The position numbers and the translations under genes were made by a program. From contig NZ_CP010803.1 of the NCBI RefSeq assembly GCF_000960975.1, positions 3,751,818 to 3,815,817 on the forward strand: a stretch of 64,000 bases of DNA, written 5' to 3'. Below, one piece after another: positions 34,126 to 42,650 of the stretch. Below the pieces are notes generated by a model. It searched no databases, was not told the origin of the DNA, and saw only the letters and a list, made by a program, of their open reading frames with translations. The first letter of the stretch is position 1, and the number at the start of each line of letters is the position of its first letter. The DNA is from Martelella endophytica. Its GTDB lineage: Bacteria; Pseudomonadota; Alphaproteobacteria; Rhizobiales; Rhizobiaceae.

Positions 34126-34403
34126 CCCGTTGCCCTCCGACGCGCCCGCCAGGGCGGCAGCTCCTGCAGCAGCTCATAAATGCCCTCGGCAATCGCCGCG
34201 CATTTCCGCTTCTGTGGCCACGATAACTCTCCGGCGCCATTGGCGTCAGACATGCGTCGTTGCGCGATGGCATAGGCACGGGCATCGCCGGCCGAGATTC
34301 GCTCATTGCCGCAGCACACCGGGCAGCGGCGGCGGTCACCGGCCAGATAGCCCTGCCCCGCACAATGCGGGCAAAGAATTCGGGTAATCTTCACCGCGCT
34401 CAC
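34122..34403 (-). CDS. Small zinc-ribbon phage protein
   Basis: A 93-residue protein starting at GTG that overlaps the upstream TGA (GTGA). Two CxxC pairs (ILCPHCAGQGYLAGD and RRCPVCCGNERIS) form a DnaJ-like zinc ribbon. A helical tail follows (KRKCAAIAEGIYELLQELPP). Its partner is unknown. An upstream ATG in the frame gives an arginine-rich leader that is antisense-like and was rejected. Confidence 0.7.
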   Translation of the reverse strand: MSAVKITRILCPHCAGQGYLAGDRRRCPVCCGNERISAGDARAYAIAQRRMSDANGAGELSWPQKRKCAAIAEGIYELLQELPPWRARRRATG

Positions 34404-34969
34404 AGCCTGCACTCCCGAACGATCCGGTTCTGCTGAACGCCGATTTCCTCGGCACGGCGCTGCAGATCCAGCGCGGTATTGTGGAGGCGCTTGCCCTCCG
34501 CTTTGTGAGCCGCCAGCTCGGAGCGGAATTTCTCGTAGTCGGCCTTCCATTCCGAGTGGACGCGCCGGTATTCGGCGAGCTTCGGGTTTTCGTTGGCAGG
34601 CCCGAACATGAAATCGCGCACCTCCGCGACCCATGCGCGCGGCACGCCGAGATCCTGCGCCACCAGATCATCCGTCCACGGTGCGATATAGCCCTCGTCA
34701 TCGTAGACATCGGCAATCTTGTCGGCGACGATGCGCCTGTCCTCGCGTTGCATCTGAGGCGGCGGTTCCGCCCGCTTGGCCGCCGTCATTGCCGTTTTCG
34801 TCTTTCGTGTCGCCATCGCTTCAGAACCTTCCGTCGTTGTCAGGTCGACGCAGGCAAACGGCCTGTCGTCGTAGTCATTGCCGCCGCAGCGGTTGCAAAA
34901 GGAAAAGCCGCACACTGAAATGATCCGGCAGCGGCTGGTGTCTCGCGGGCTTTGCATATCGATGGTCAT
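34400..34969 (-). CDS. Phage early protein with Cys motif and charged helix
   Basis: A 189-residue protein starting just after the upstream stop. The N-terminus has clustered Cys (CRIISVCGFSFCNRCGGNDY), suggesting a zinc site. The middle (IADVYDDEGYIAPWTDDLVA, QDLGVPRAWVAEVRDFMFG) looks like a small DNA-binding fold. The C-terminal 60 residues are a long charged helix. MATRKTKTAMTAAK inside the frame is an alternative start that would leave the Cys part as a separate non-coding leader. Confidence 0.6.
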   Translation of the reverse strand: MTIDMQSPRDTSRCRIISVCGFSFCNRCGGNDYDDRPFACVDLTTTEGSEAMATRKTKTAMTAAKRAEPPPQMQREDRRIVADKIADVYDDEGYIAPWTDDLVAQDLGVPRAWVAEVRDFMFGPANENPKLAEYRRVHSEWKADYEKFRSELAAHKAEGKRLHNTALDLQRRAEEIGVQQNRIVRECRL

Positions 34970-34970
34970 C

Positions 34971-35453
34971 TCAAACCTCGCCTTCGCATCCATGCGTCTT
35001 GCTCTCCACGGCGTGAGCAACCCGCATGAAGTTCGCGTATTTTTCGAGGATTTCGGCCGCTTCGCGCGGATCGACCTTGCCGTCGGCAACGGCCTGGATC
35101 ATGGATTGCGACAGCGCGTGGAAAGCTTCCTGAAATGCCCCGATATCGGCAATGTCCAGCCCGCCGCCGGCGCTATCGACCCCGTCATCGCGCACAAGCC
35201 GATATCCCAAGAGCCGCGCCATCTCGCTGACGATGACCGGCGCACCGGCCTCCATATCGGCCTCGACAGCAACGTCGATCGCCATCACGGTCTGGCCTTT
35301 TCGGCTGGGGTCATGGCTCCAGCACTTGGAAATCAGGCTCTGTTTCACCCGCGTGGAATATTGAAATTTCTCCGGCCCGCCGCCCTGCACGACCGAACGG
35401 CGGGAAGCCTCGCGCAGGCCATCGACAGCCCTCTGCGTGAGCAAACGCTCCAT
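34971..35453 (-). CDS. Possible phage CII/CP76-like regulator
   Basis: A 160-residue protein. RVKQSLISKCWSHDPSRKGQ and IDVAVEADMEAGAPVIVSEM, then ARLLGYRLVRDD, resemble phage regulatory proteins of the CII/CP76 type. A helical C-terminus follows (FQEAFHALSQSMIQAVADGK). It is the third gene downstream of the Cro-like gene, where lambda carries cII. Its ATG overlaps the preceding TGA (TGATG). Family assignment is tentative. Confidence 0.55.
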   Translation of the reverse strand: MERLLTQRAVDGLREASRRSVVQGGGPEKFQYSTRVKQSLISKCWSHDPSRKGQTVMAIDVAVEADMEAGAPVIVSEMARLLGYRLVRDDGVDSAGGGLDIADIGAFQEAFHALSQSMIQAVADGKVDPREAAEILEKYANFMRVAHAVESKTHGCEGEV

Positions 35454-35632
35454 CACAGCACCTCTTTGTGAGAATGATTTCGGGGGAAGCATTCACGGCG
35501 GACGACCGATCGCGGTGCTATGCCAGAGAAGTCGAGAACAGAGACCAGATCGGAAATAGCCAACGGTGAAACGAGTAAGAGAGAACCCGAGTGCTTCGCC
35601 TGAATTGATAGCTGTTTGCGGGGTGTTAGCAT
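35453..35632 (-). CDS. Small early phage protein, unknown
   Basis: A 59-residue protein (MLTPRKQLSIQAKHSGSLLL...). It starts inside the 3' end of the Cro-like gene with a strong SD (GGAGGA) and ends overlapping the next start. A hydrophobic central segment (SLLLVSPLAISDLVSVLDF) is followed by a basic tail. No family. Confidence 0.5.
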   Translation of the reverse strand: MLTPRKQLSIQAKHSGSLLLVSPLAISDLVSVLDFSGIAPRSVVRRECFPRNHSHKEVL

Positions 35633-35838
35633 TCGTCCTCCTCCATAGGAGGAGCGCCGAAGATATCCGGCCGCAAATGGTGGCGCGATATTCCGACGAT
35701 GCGTTCGAGTTCGAGAACACGGCCAACAGGCACGCGTTTCCACTGAGAAACCGCCTGAGGCGAAACGCCGCCTATCGCCTTTGCCAAGGCTACCGGCCCG
35801 CCTGCCTTCTGCTTCGCGAGTTTACAAAAATGCTCCAT
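35626..35838 (-). CDS. cro: Cro/YdaS-like HTH repressor
   Basis: A 70-residue protein with an HTH of the YdaS/Cro type: LAKQKAGGPVALAKAIGGVS, PQAVSQWKRVPVGRVLELER. It is divergently transcribed from the CI-like gene across a palindrome-rich 83-base gap. It heads the early operon and should repress CI at the lytic switch. A start 12 codons upstream would place the leader inside the operator, so the internal ATG was preferred. Confidence 0.82.
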   Translation of the reverse strand: MEHFCKLAKQKAGGPVALAKAIGGVSPQAVSQWKRVPVGRVLELERIVGISRHHLRPDIFGAPPMEEDEC

Positions 35839-35857
35839 ACGGCACTTGTAAGCATTT

Positions 35858-35905
35858 CTTGCATTTACATGCAAGCATATCTTTCGATGAAAGATAAGCT
35901 TTCAT
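35858..35905. promoter_or_regulatory. Operator cluster of the lysogeny switch
   Basis: Three palindromes lie between the divergent regulators. They are CTTGCAT-N4-ATGCAAG at 35858-35875, TATCTTTC-N3-GAAAGATA at 35878-35896, and an overlapping ATGAAAG-N5-CTTTCAT at 35887-35905. The first differs in sequence from the other two, which suggests separate recognition by Cro and CI. The stretch is AT-rich and must also hold both promoters. Confidence 0.7.
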
Positions 35906-35921
35906 CGGTCATAATTCTCCC

Positions 35922-36713
35922 ATGATGACCAAACGGAAAATCGACAAAGCTCGCGGCGAGCGCATTCGGCACGTCCGATCTGAGATCCTGAAGATCGGTT
36001 CTCAGGAACAGTTCGCAAAGCTCTTGAGCCAGTACGGGACACCAGTCACGCGCGGGGCTGTTGGCAATTGGGAAACCGGAAAAGAAGTCGGCATCGAGAA
36101 TCTCAGCCGGATATGCAAAGTGGCTCAAGTGAACCTGGATTGGCTCGCATATAATCGGGGCCAGCCGAAGGGATTGGCGATTGCTTCATTCGATCCGGAC
36201 AGCCCAGACGATGATCCTTTCGAAGCAGGTTATACCCGTGAGCACTGGCAAGGGTCGCAAGAGGGCGCCATCCCCGAGATCGATGGCAAACTGGGAGCCG
36301 GTCAAGGGCAAGTCGGTGAAGTGATAAACCTTCCGGTCGGAAAAAACGCTATTTCCGGTCACGCAGTGAAAGCTGAATGGATACTACCGATCGAATACCT
36401 GAGAAATGAAGCCAAGGCCTCACCCGCAAAGACGATCGTCATGGAAGTTGTAGGTGACTCAATGTCACCAACCTACCAGCCCGGGGATCGTGTTCTCGTG
36501 GACCTCTCGCAAGACACCATGACTTCCGACACTGTCTACGCCATATCTGACGGAGAATCGGAGCCGCAGATCAAGAGACTGCAGCGCGTACCGTTTAGCT
36601 CGCCGACAGAGGTAATCATTATCTCCGACAACGAGAACCTTCAGGATTTCACGGTTGAATTGAATCGCCTGCAGATACTTGGTCGCATTTGCGGCGTTAT
36701 CGCTCGCCGGTGA
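35922..36713 (+). CDS. CI-type repressor with S24/LexA-like protease domain
   Basis: A 263-residue protein. Residues 10-65 are an XRE HTH (QEQFAKLLSQYGTPVTRGAV, GNWETGKEVG). Residues 150-263 are a LexA-type S24 autoprotease with Ser in EVVGDSMSPTYQPGDRVLVD and Lys in PQIKRLQRV. RecA-stimulated self-cleavage would trigger induction after DNA damage. ATGATG gives two adjacent starts. It is on the strand opposite to the early and late operons, as expected for the lysogenic promoter. Confidence 0.93.
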   Translation: MMTKRKIDKARGERIRHVRSEILKIGSQEQFAKLLSQYGTPVTRGAVGNWETGKEVGIENLSRICKVAQVNLDWLAYNRGQPKGLAIASFDPDSPDDDPFEAGYTREHWQGSQEGAIPEIDGKLGAGQGQVGEVINLPVGKNAISGHAVKAEWILPIEYLRNEAKASPAKTIVMEVVGDSMSPTYQPGDRVLVDLSQDTMTSDTVYAISDGESEPQIKRLQRVPFSSPTEVIIISDNENLQDFTVELNRLQILGRICGVIARR

Positions 36714-37027
36714 ACAGATTTGCATGGTATCGCGATAGTGATGCGGCGAGTGGGCGATTTAAAATGAAGCATTCCGCGCCCTTCAGTCGGCCAACTTCCT
36801 AGCTGCAGGGAAGACTGTGCCCGGAAGCAATAGTGTCGATCAAGCTGCGAGTCTGGTTTCGTTGAAAGGCGGGCTTACTCGAAATTGCAAAAAAGGCACA
36901 ATCTCATTGAAGGTACTCGAACAATCGCTTGCGGTGCAGGTTGCTGTATTGGGCTACCTCGCTGTCTTTTTCGCTTTCTTCCCGTTCGCTATAGACTCAA
37001 ATTTGCTCATCACAAGCTACGTGCGGT
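36714..37027. other. No clear gene downstream of the repressor
   Basis: A plus-strand frame from about 36817 has a hydrophobic patch (VAVLGYLAVFFAFFPFAIDS) but runs into the adjacent insertion sequence and lacks a Shine-Dalgarno. I treat it as non-coding or a disrupted remnant. Confidence 0.4.
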
Positions 37028-37031
37028 CTAG

Positions 37032-37873
37032 GCCGTGTGGACTCTTGGTGTTTCCAAGTTTGAGCAAATCAGATTCAAGACTGTCTTTTGGAGGCAGTCA
37101 TGGGTGTTTTGGATCGGTTGATCCTTCGGGATGATCAGTGGGCTCGGATATCGGCGCATATTATTGGCGATGATCGAACGCGTGGCTCGTCGGGCCGCGA
37201 CAATCGGATGTTCGTGGAGGCCGTGCTTTGGATCGTGCGTACCGGCTCGCCGTGGCGCGACCTGCCCGAGGTGTTCGGCGAATGGAACAGTGTCTTCCGC
37301 CGCTTCAGCCGGTGGAGCCAGAAGGGTGTCTGGTGGCGCATGTTTGCAGCCATGTCGGACGATCCTGATTTCGAATACCTCATCGTCGATTCCACCATCA
37401 TCCGCGCCCATCAGCATGCTGCGGGGGCAAAAAAGGGGCTGAAGATCAAGCCCTTGGTCGCTCTCGCGGCGGCCTGAGCACCAAGATCCACATGGCTGTG
37501 CGTGGCCTCGGATGCCCGGTCCGCTTTGAACTCACCGCAGGCCAGAAGGGCGATGCACCGCAAGCCGAGGCACTGATCGAAGGATTGCCCGCCGATGTCG
37601 TCATGGCCGACACTGCCTATGACAGCGATTATCTGCGTGAGGCTATCGCTGACAAAGGCGCTGTGGCAGTCATCCCAAGCAACCCATCCCGCGCGTGCAA
37701 ATACCCGCTGGACAAAGACCTCTATGGTCTACGGTACTTGATCGAGTGCTGTTTCTCAAAACTCAAGCAGTTCCGCAGAGTGGCGACCCGATACGAAAAA
37801 ACAGCCCGAAACTATCGCGCCGTCGTAACAATCGCCGCTATAGTCCTATGGATCAGATAACTGTCCACGCAAC
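37032..37873 (+). mobile_element. IS5-family element (IS427 group), complete
   Basis: The 842-bp element has imperfect terminal inverted repeats (GCCGTGTGGACTCTT versus GTTGCGTGGACAGTT, 10 of 15 matches). It is flanked by CTAG at 37028-37031 and 37874-37877, the YTAR-type duplication usual for this group. It encodes one transposase split by a -1 frameshift. It inserted exactly at the TAG stop of the neighbouring minus-strand gene, which the target duplication preserves. Confidence 0.85.
37100..37860 (+). CDS. IS5-family transposase (two frames joined by -1 frameshift)
   Basis: The first frame (MGVLDRLILRDDQWARISAH, then the first catalytic Asp in YLIVDSTIIRAHQH) runs to a stop in AALALAAA-type sequence after a slippery A_AAA_AAG at 37429-37435. 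A -1 slip continues as KKGAEDQALGRSRGGLSTKI into the second frame. That frame holds the second Asp (VVMADTAYDSDYLRE) and the Glu of the YREK signature (FRRVATRYEKTARNY). All DDE residues are present, so the element may be active. Confidence 0.9.
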
Positions 37874-38542
37874 CTAGAGCTTTCTGGTGAAGCATGAAAT
37901 CTTCGGATTTTCACCCGATGCATGAAAATCAATCGAGTTCACGTTTGCTGTGGAGACTTCTAGGATGAAGTCTGTGTCGGGAGCTGAGCCATCATTAAAA
38001 ATATAAGGGTAGTGCGTGTGCCCCGTTAGTGTTTCTCCATTGCCTGTGATTATTGAGTATGTGCTGATCCCGCTTGCGCTAGCTGGCCCCGTAATTATCA
38101 CTTTCTCATAGTATGGTGTTTTTATATCCGCGATACCGCCATACTCGTCTAATCTAGAAAATCCATCTACAACAACTGTCCTTGAAGTAGCCGTGCCGTC
38201 TATGATTTTAAGAAATCCCTTTGCCTTTATCGAAACGACATAATCACCATCAGAATTTAATATCGTTCCCTGCCTAAGGCTATTTACCTTACTTCCAAAT
38301 TGGATATCTGAAAGAGATTTTCGTGATATACTCAGTTTATCACTTTTATCTATTTGAGCCGACAGCAGCCTTAAGTTGTCACAACAAATCATTATTATGA
38401 TTCCAGGATCCCATCCTTTCGGTGCACATTTAACATTGAGATCAAATGTTAGGCTTCCCGTTGATTGATCGATATCGCCAAGCCCCGAAACTTCTAGGTA
38501 TGCTCCTTCAATGACGCCAGTCATTAAATAGTCGACCTTCAT
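37874..38542 (-). CDS. AT-rich prophage gene of unknown function
   Basis: A 222-residue protein starting at an ATG with SD GAAAGGAAAA. It is rich in beta-strand patterns: MKVDYLMTGVIEGAYLEVSG, STGSLTFDLNVKCAPKGWDP, VVSIKAKGFLKIIDGTATSR, STYSIITGNGETLTGHTHYP. It has no signal peptide or membrane helix. Base composition is far lower in GC than the phage genes, a sign of separate acquisition. The beta-sandwich-like composition might suit a secreted or carbohydrate-binding protein, but this is not supported by a motif. Confidence 0.7.
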   Translation of the reverse strand: MKVDYLMTGVIEGAYLEVSGLGDIDQSTGSLTFDLNVKCAPKGWDPGIIIMICCDNLRLLSAQIDKSDKLSISRKSLSDIQFGSKVNSLRQGTILNSDGDYVVSIKAKGFLKIIDGTATSRTVVVDGFSRLDEYGGIADIKTPYYEKVIITGPASASGISTYSIITGNGETLTGHTHYPYIFNDGSAPDTDFILEVSTANVNSIDFHASGENPKISCFTRKL

Positions 38543-38983
38543 AGAATTTTCCTTTCTCGTGTTTTCAATCCTATAATTGCAAGCCAATTGAATTATGCAT
38601 TATTTTTCTAATTTCTCTAAGTTTTTTTCATACTGTTATTTTCGCAAATTATCCACATCATAAATAGAGCTACATTAACTTGAACTATATGATATATCTA
38701 TGAAAATTGATATTCATCAAAACTGTAGCATCTACCATGTGGCCAACTAGTCTTCTGAATCTGAAGTGACGCAAAAACCTTTACGCAGCATTTCAGCCTA
38801 GTTGGCTATGCTCAAAGCTGAAGCCAAATGATGCGTCACGCTCTCCTGTTGTCGGCTTCTCAGCCCGTACCAGCAAACCCGCTGGAGACTTCCCTTCAAA
38901 CAGGCGCAACGTGACAGCATTGCTTTCATTTTCAAACGCTGATATGAAAGCAAATCTTTCATAGCAGCGTACCAAAAGAGCAT
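38543..38983. other. AT-rich intergenic region
   Basis: About 440 bases between the AT-rich gene and the integration operon. The AT content peaks at 38590-38740. It probably holds divergent promoters; a minus-strand frame at 38793-38998 has no start signal or domain and was not called. Confidence 0.5.
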
Positions 38984-39127
38984 ATGACCATCGACCACAT
39001 TATCGGGTTCTTTTGCGGGACCTGCATTGCGATCACAGCCTACTCTTTGATTGGAGGTATCGCGATGCGTCGCTCCCTCAAGCGAACAGAAGCAAGCCTC
39101 TCCAACGAGAGGCCCAGAAACCGATGA
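38984..39127 (+). CDS. 47-residue membrane protein at the head of the integration operon
   Basis: MTIDHIIGFFCGTCIAITAY is followed by SLIGGIAMRRSLKRTEAS: one N-terminal transmembrane helix and a basic cytoplasmic tail. The TGA overlaps the next ATG (ATGA), and a poor SD precedes it. Coupling to the following genes supports it being translated. Function unknown. Confidence 0.55.
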   Translation: MTIDHIIGFFCGTCIAITAYSLIGGIAMRRSLKRTEASLSNERPRNR

Positions 39128-39666
39128 GACCAGCTTCTGCCAAAGATCGCCTCAGCCGCATTCGCGAACTGGTCGCGAGCGCAGCCCCGATCGCCCATGT
39201 AACTTCTGATGTCGAAGGTCTCCACCTGGCGTCAGACAGCATGGAACCAGCCGAACGCGAAATCATCGGGACGATCCCGCAAGCGTGCCCAGTCTCAAAC
39301 CGCGAACTATTGCTCAAGCATGTCGAGATACCGGCCGACCTGATCCGCATGATTGACGCAGCTGCCAAGCTCGACCGAAGGCGTCGGACCGAAATCGAAC
39401 GCTTGCAGATGGAGCTGGAGGCAAGAGGCGGCAGGCCGGCAAAAAACTATGCCGCCGAATGCGCCATGAAATGCAGCGAACCCGCCTTCAAGGCGTTCAT
39501 GGAAGCCCGGCACGCCCTCGCCCGCCCGCTGACAGACGATCGCGTCGCCGCGCGCGTGCGATCGGTCCTCGCCATTTCAAGCCGAACCGAGCTGAACACA
39601 AGCAACGAAGCCGCCGCGCGCTGGCGTGAGATGGTCAAAGACTTTGACGTATGGAGGAAAAGGTAG
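39124..39666 (+). CDS. Integration-operon protein, unknown
   Basis: A 180-residue protein (MRPASAKDRLSRIRELVASA...). A helical middle (LIRMIDAAAKLDRRRRTEIE, RLQMELEARGGRPAKNYAAE) includes a putative DNA-contacting basic patch. The C-terminus reads AAARWREMVKDFDVWRKR. It starts at an ATG overlapping the small membrane gene and lies just before a small gene and the integrase. It could be an accessory or excision factor, but no HTH motif is clear. Confidence 0.6.
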   Translation: MRPASAKDRLSRIRELVASAAPIAHVTSDVEGLHLASDSMEPAEREIIGTIPQACPVSNRELLLKHVEIPADLIRMIDAAAKLDRRRRTEIERLQMELEARGGRPAKNYAAECAMKCSEPAFKAFMEARHALARPLTDDRVAARVRSVLAISSRTELNTSNEAAARWREMVKDFDVWRKR

Positions 39667-39668
39667 CC

Positions 39669-39911
39669 ATGGGACGCAGAACCATTCCATTCACACTGGA
39701 CGCCGTTAAGCGCGCCATCATGGCCGTCAAAGCCGCCGGCATTGATGTCCGCACTGTCAGTGTTCGCCCCGATGGCACGGTTGTCATCAACGGCGATAAC
39801 GGGAATAATTCGGAAGACGATCTGGTCGATCGGTCTCAGCCGGAAAATCTGAATAGTCTGGATGACTATTTCGCATGGAGGGAGAAGGATGCACGTCGTG
39901 ACAGAGCTTAA
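39669..39911 (+). CDS. Small protein upstream of integrase
   Basis: An 80-residue protein. MGRRTIPFTLDAVKRAIMAV and KAAGIDVRTVSVRPDGTVVI, with an acidic C-terminus (SEDDLVDRSQPENLNSLDDY), are typical of short open frames preceding tyrosine integrases in rhizobial prophages. It overlaps the integrase start by 23 bases, so it may be a coupled accessory or excisionase-position protein. Confidence 0.6.
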   Translation: MGRRTIPFTLDAVKRAIMAVKAAGIDVRTVSVRPDGTVVINGDNGNNSEDDLVDRSQPENLNSLDDYFAWREKDARRDRA

Positions 39912-40515
39912 GGGCGTGCACAAGGTCAGGAAGAAACTGGCCAGCGGAAAGATCGTTTACTACTACTACGCATGGCGCGGCGGCCCGCGCATCCACGGGG
40001 ATCCGAAAACGGAAAAGGACGCCTTCATCGCCCAGTATCGGCAGCATATGCTGACCGCATCGACTGATGGCGTCCTGACACTCGAAGGCCTGATCGACCT
40101 GTTCACCGGCTCGGAAAAGAAGCCGAATCCCGACTTTCTTGCGCTATCCGCGTCAACCCAGCGCGATTACCTGTATGCGTTCCGACTCATTCGACAGCGC
40201 TGGCCCCGCCTGCCCGCGCGCCTCACCCAGCAGCGCGGCATGAAGCGCGATATCAGGGACTGGCACCGATCATTTGCGAAAAACCCTCGGAAGGCGGACA
40301 AGCTTCTGTTCGCACTCTCCAAGGTTTTTTCCTATGCGATCAAGCACGAGTACATCGAAAAGAACCCTTGCTGTCATCGCCGGAGCAATACTCCCCAATA
40401 GTGCCGTTTGAATCTTCCCCATGCGCTGCTGCCGCCGGTCTTCCGGGGCGAGCCCCGGAAGACCGGCGGCGCGTCATCGCCGATACTTCTTCCGATGGTC
40501 GGAAGGGGGATTTTG

Positions 40516-41775
40516 GTGATCAAGCTGAGGGAGACAATTATGATACTGGATCTGCATCAACAGGGGCTGACGGTGTCGGCCATTTCCAGAGAAACGGGCA
40601 TCGACCGCAAGACGGTGCGCAAATACATAGAGCGCGGCCTTGAGGCTCCAGCCTATGGCCCCAGAAAGCCTCGGGCAACGGTGATCGATCCGTTTGCTTC
40701 TTATCTGCGGGAGCGCGTGAAGGCCTACCCCGGCCTGACCGGGAGCCGGTTATTTCGAGAACTGCGCGAGCGAGGCTATAAGGGCGGCTACACCGCCGTG
40801 ACGGATTTTCTTCGCGATGCGCGGCCTCCGGCCAGCCAGGGTTTCGAAGTGCGCTTTGAGACGCCGCCCGGCGAGCAGGCCCAGGTCGATTTCGCCCAAT
40901 TTCATGTCATATTCACCGACGAACCAATGACGCCGAGGATTGTGTGGCTGTTCTCGATGGTGCTGGGGCATAGCCGCCTCATCTGGGCGCGCTTCGTCAT
41001 GCATCAGAACCTGCCGACCGTCCTGCGCTGCCATATCGCTGCGTTCGAAGCCCTTGGCGGCGCTCCAAGGGAGGTGCTTTATGATCGGATGAAGACTGCC
41101 GTTATCGGCGAAGGGCAGACGGAGGGCATCATCTACAATCGTGCGCTCATCGATCTGGCACGCCACTACGGTTTCCATCCCAAGGCATGCAAACCTTATC
41201 GTGCCAAGACGAAGGGCAAGGTCGAGCGGCCGTTCCGTTATATCCGAGAGGACTTCTTCCTGGCCCGCTCGTTTCGCAATCTCGATGACCTGAATGCCCA
41301 GTTGCGGCACTGGCTGGACACTGTTGCCAATCCGAGAAAGCATGCCACGACCCTTCGCGTCGTCAACGAAGCCTTTGCCGAAGAGCGGCCGCACCTGCGG
41401 CCGTTACCGCTGGCACCGTTCAAATCCGTTCTCAAGCTTGAGCGCCGCGTGTCGCGGGAAGGCATGGTCAGCGTTGGTGGCAATGCCTATAGCGTCCCTG
41501 ATGCCACGCGCAGTCGGACGGTTGAGGTCCATTCGTTCGCCGACGAGGTCCGGATCTTCGAGAACGGCACCCTGATCGCAGCTCATCCCGTCTTGGAGGG
41601 CCGTAAGCAGCGCCGGGTTCATCCGGATCATCGGCGATCCATTCACCCGCAACTCCGGCCGGGGGCACGGCAGGAATCCCATATTGTCAAACCCGCCGGC
41701 GACATCGTGCTCCAGCGGTCGCTCGCCTTCTATGATGCCGTTGGCAAGGTGCTGGCACAGGAGAACCGGCCATGA
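40516..41775 (+). CDS. istA: IS21 transposase IstA
   Basis: A 419-residue DDE transposase. The N-terminal HTH (GLTVSAISRETGIDRKTVRK) is followed by the catalytic acidic residues in GEQAQVDFAQFHVIF, LYDRMKTAVIG and KGKVERPFRYIREDF. The GTG start has a good SD (GGAAGGGGGA); the frame is open further upstream with alternative starts. It overlaps istB by 4 bases (ATGA), typical for IS21. Confidence 0.95.
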   Translation: MIKLRETIMILDLHQQGLTVSAISRETGIDRKTVRKYIERGLEAPAYGPRKPRATVIDPFASYLRERVKAYPGLTGSRLFRELRERGYKGGYTAVTDFLRDARPPASQGFEVRFETPPGEQAQVDFAQFHVIFTDEPMTPRIVWLFSMVLGHSRLIWARFVMHQNLPTVLRCHIAAFEALGGAPREVLYDRMKTAVIGEGQTEGIIYNRALIDLARHYGFHPKACKPYRAKTKGKVERPFRYIREDFFLARSFRNLDDLNAQLRHWLDTVANPRKHATTLRVVNEAFAEERPHLRPLPLAPFKSVLKLERRVSREGMVSVGGNAYSVPDATRSRTVEVHSFADEVRIFENGTLIAAHPVLEGRKQRRVHPDHRRSIHPQLRPGARQESHIVKPAGDIVLQRSLAFYDAVGKVLAQENRP

Positions 41776-42650
41776 GCGCGACCCTCGATCCTGTTCCGTC
41801 GATGATCGACCGTATCCGTCATGATCTCGTCGGACTGAAGATGCCGCGCGCACTGGAAGCGCTCGACCATGTCGTGCGTCGCCTCGAACACGGCGAGCTG
41901 TCGGCACTTGAGGCCATCGATATCCTCTTGTCGGAGGAACTGACGCTGCGCGAGAACAGCCGCATCAAGACGGCTCTGCGCATGGGCAGACTTGCAACCA
42001 TCAAGACGCTCGCCGGCTTCGATTTCACATTCCAGCCTTCACTCGACCGCGATCGCATTCTGACCCTGGCCCAGCTCGGCTTCGTCGACCGTCACGAAGC
42101 GGTGCATTTCCTCGGCCCTCCGGGAACGGGCAAGAGCCATCTCGCCACAGCGCTCGGCGTCGAAGCCGTGAAGGCCGGAAAGAGCGTTTACTTTACCACA
42201 CTCGCAGACCTGATCGCTTCGCTTGCCAAATCTGAACGGGAAGGCAGGCTGCAGGAGCGCATTCGCTTCTTCTGCAGGCCGAGCCTGCTCATCGTCGACG
42301 AGATCGGCTATCTGCCGGTCGTCCAGGGCGGCGGCAATCTGTTCTTCCAGCTTGTCAACGCCCGCTATGAACGCGGCGCCATGATCCTGACGTCAAACCG
42401 CGGCTTTGCAGAATGGGGCGATGTCTTCGGCGATCCCGTCGTCGCAACGGCACTGCTCGACAGATTGCTCCATCATGCCGTCGTCATACAGATCGAAGGC
42501 TCCAGCTACCGGCTGCGGCAGCACGCTGAACTCATGCCGGAACATGTCCGCTCGAAAGCGCTGATCGCGCCGCCCGCATTCACACCACCTCAAAAGCCGC
42601 GAGGCCGACCCCCGAAAAATCCTCAAGCCATGTCGTCGACAGCGGCATAA
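41772..42650 (+). CDS. istB: IS21 helper ATPase IstB
   Basis: A 292-residue AAA+ ATPase related to DnaC. The Walker A is LGPPGTGKSHLATALGVEA, the Walker B LLIVDEIGYLPVVQGGGNLF, and the sensor region MILTSNRGFAEWGDVFGDPV. It selects the target DNA and stimulates IstA. The C-terminal extension is Pro/Lys-rich (FTPPQKPRGRPPKNP). Confidence 0.95.
   Translation: MSATLDPVPSMIDRIRHDLVGLKMPRALEALDHVVRRLEHGELSALEAIDILLSEELTLRENSRIKTALRMGRLATIKTLAGFDFTFQPSLDRDRILTLAQLGFVDRHEAVHFLGPPGTGKSHLATALGVEAVKAGKSVYFTTLADLIASLAKSEREGRLQERIRFFCRPSLLIVDEIGYLPVVQGGGNLFFQLVNARYERGAMILTSNRGFAEWGDVFGDPVVATALLDRLLHHAVVIQIEGSSYRLRQHAELMPEHVRSKALIAPPAFTPPQKPRGRPPKNPQAMSSTAA

Noticed and set aside
3289..36713. Gene transfer agent instead of a prophage
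   Set aside because: Some tail proteins look GTA-like, but the head module is lambda-type, and repressor, replication and integrase genes are present.
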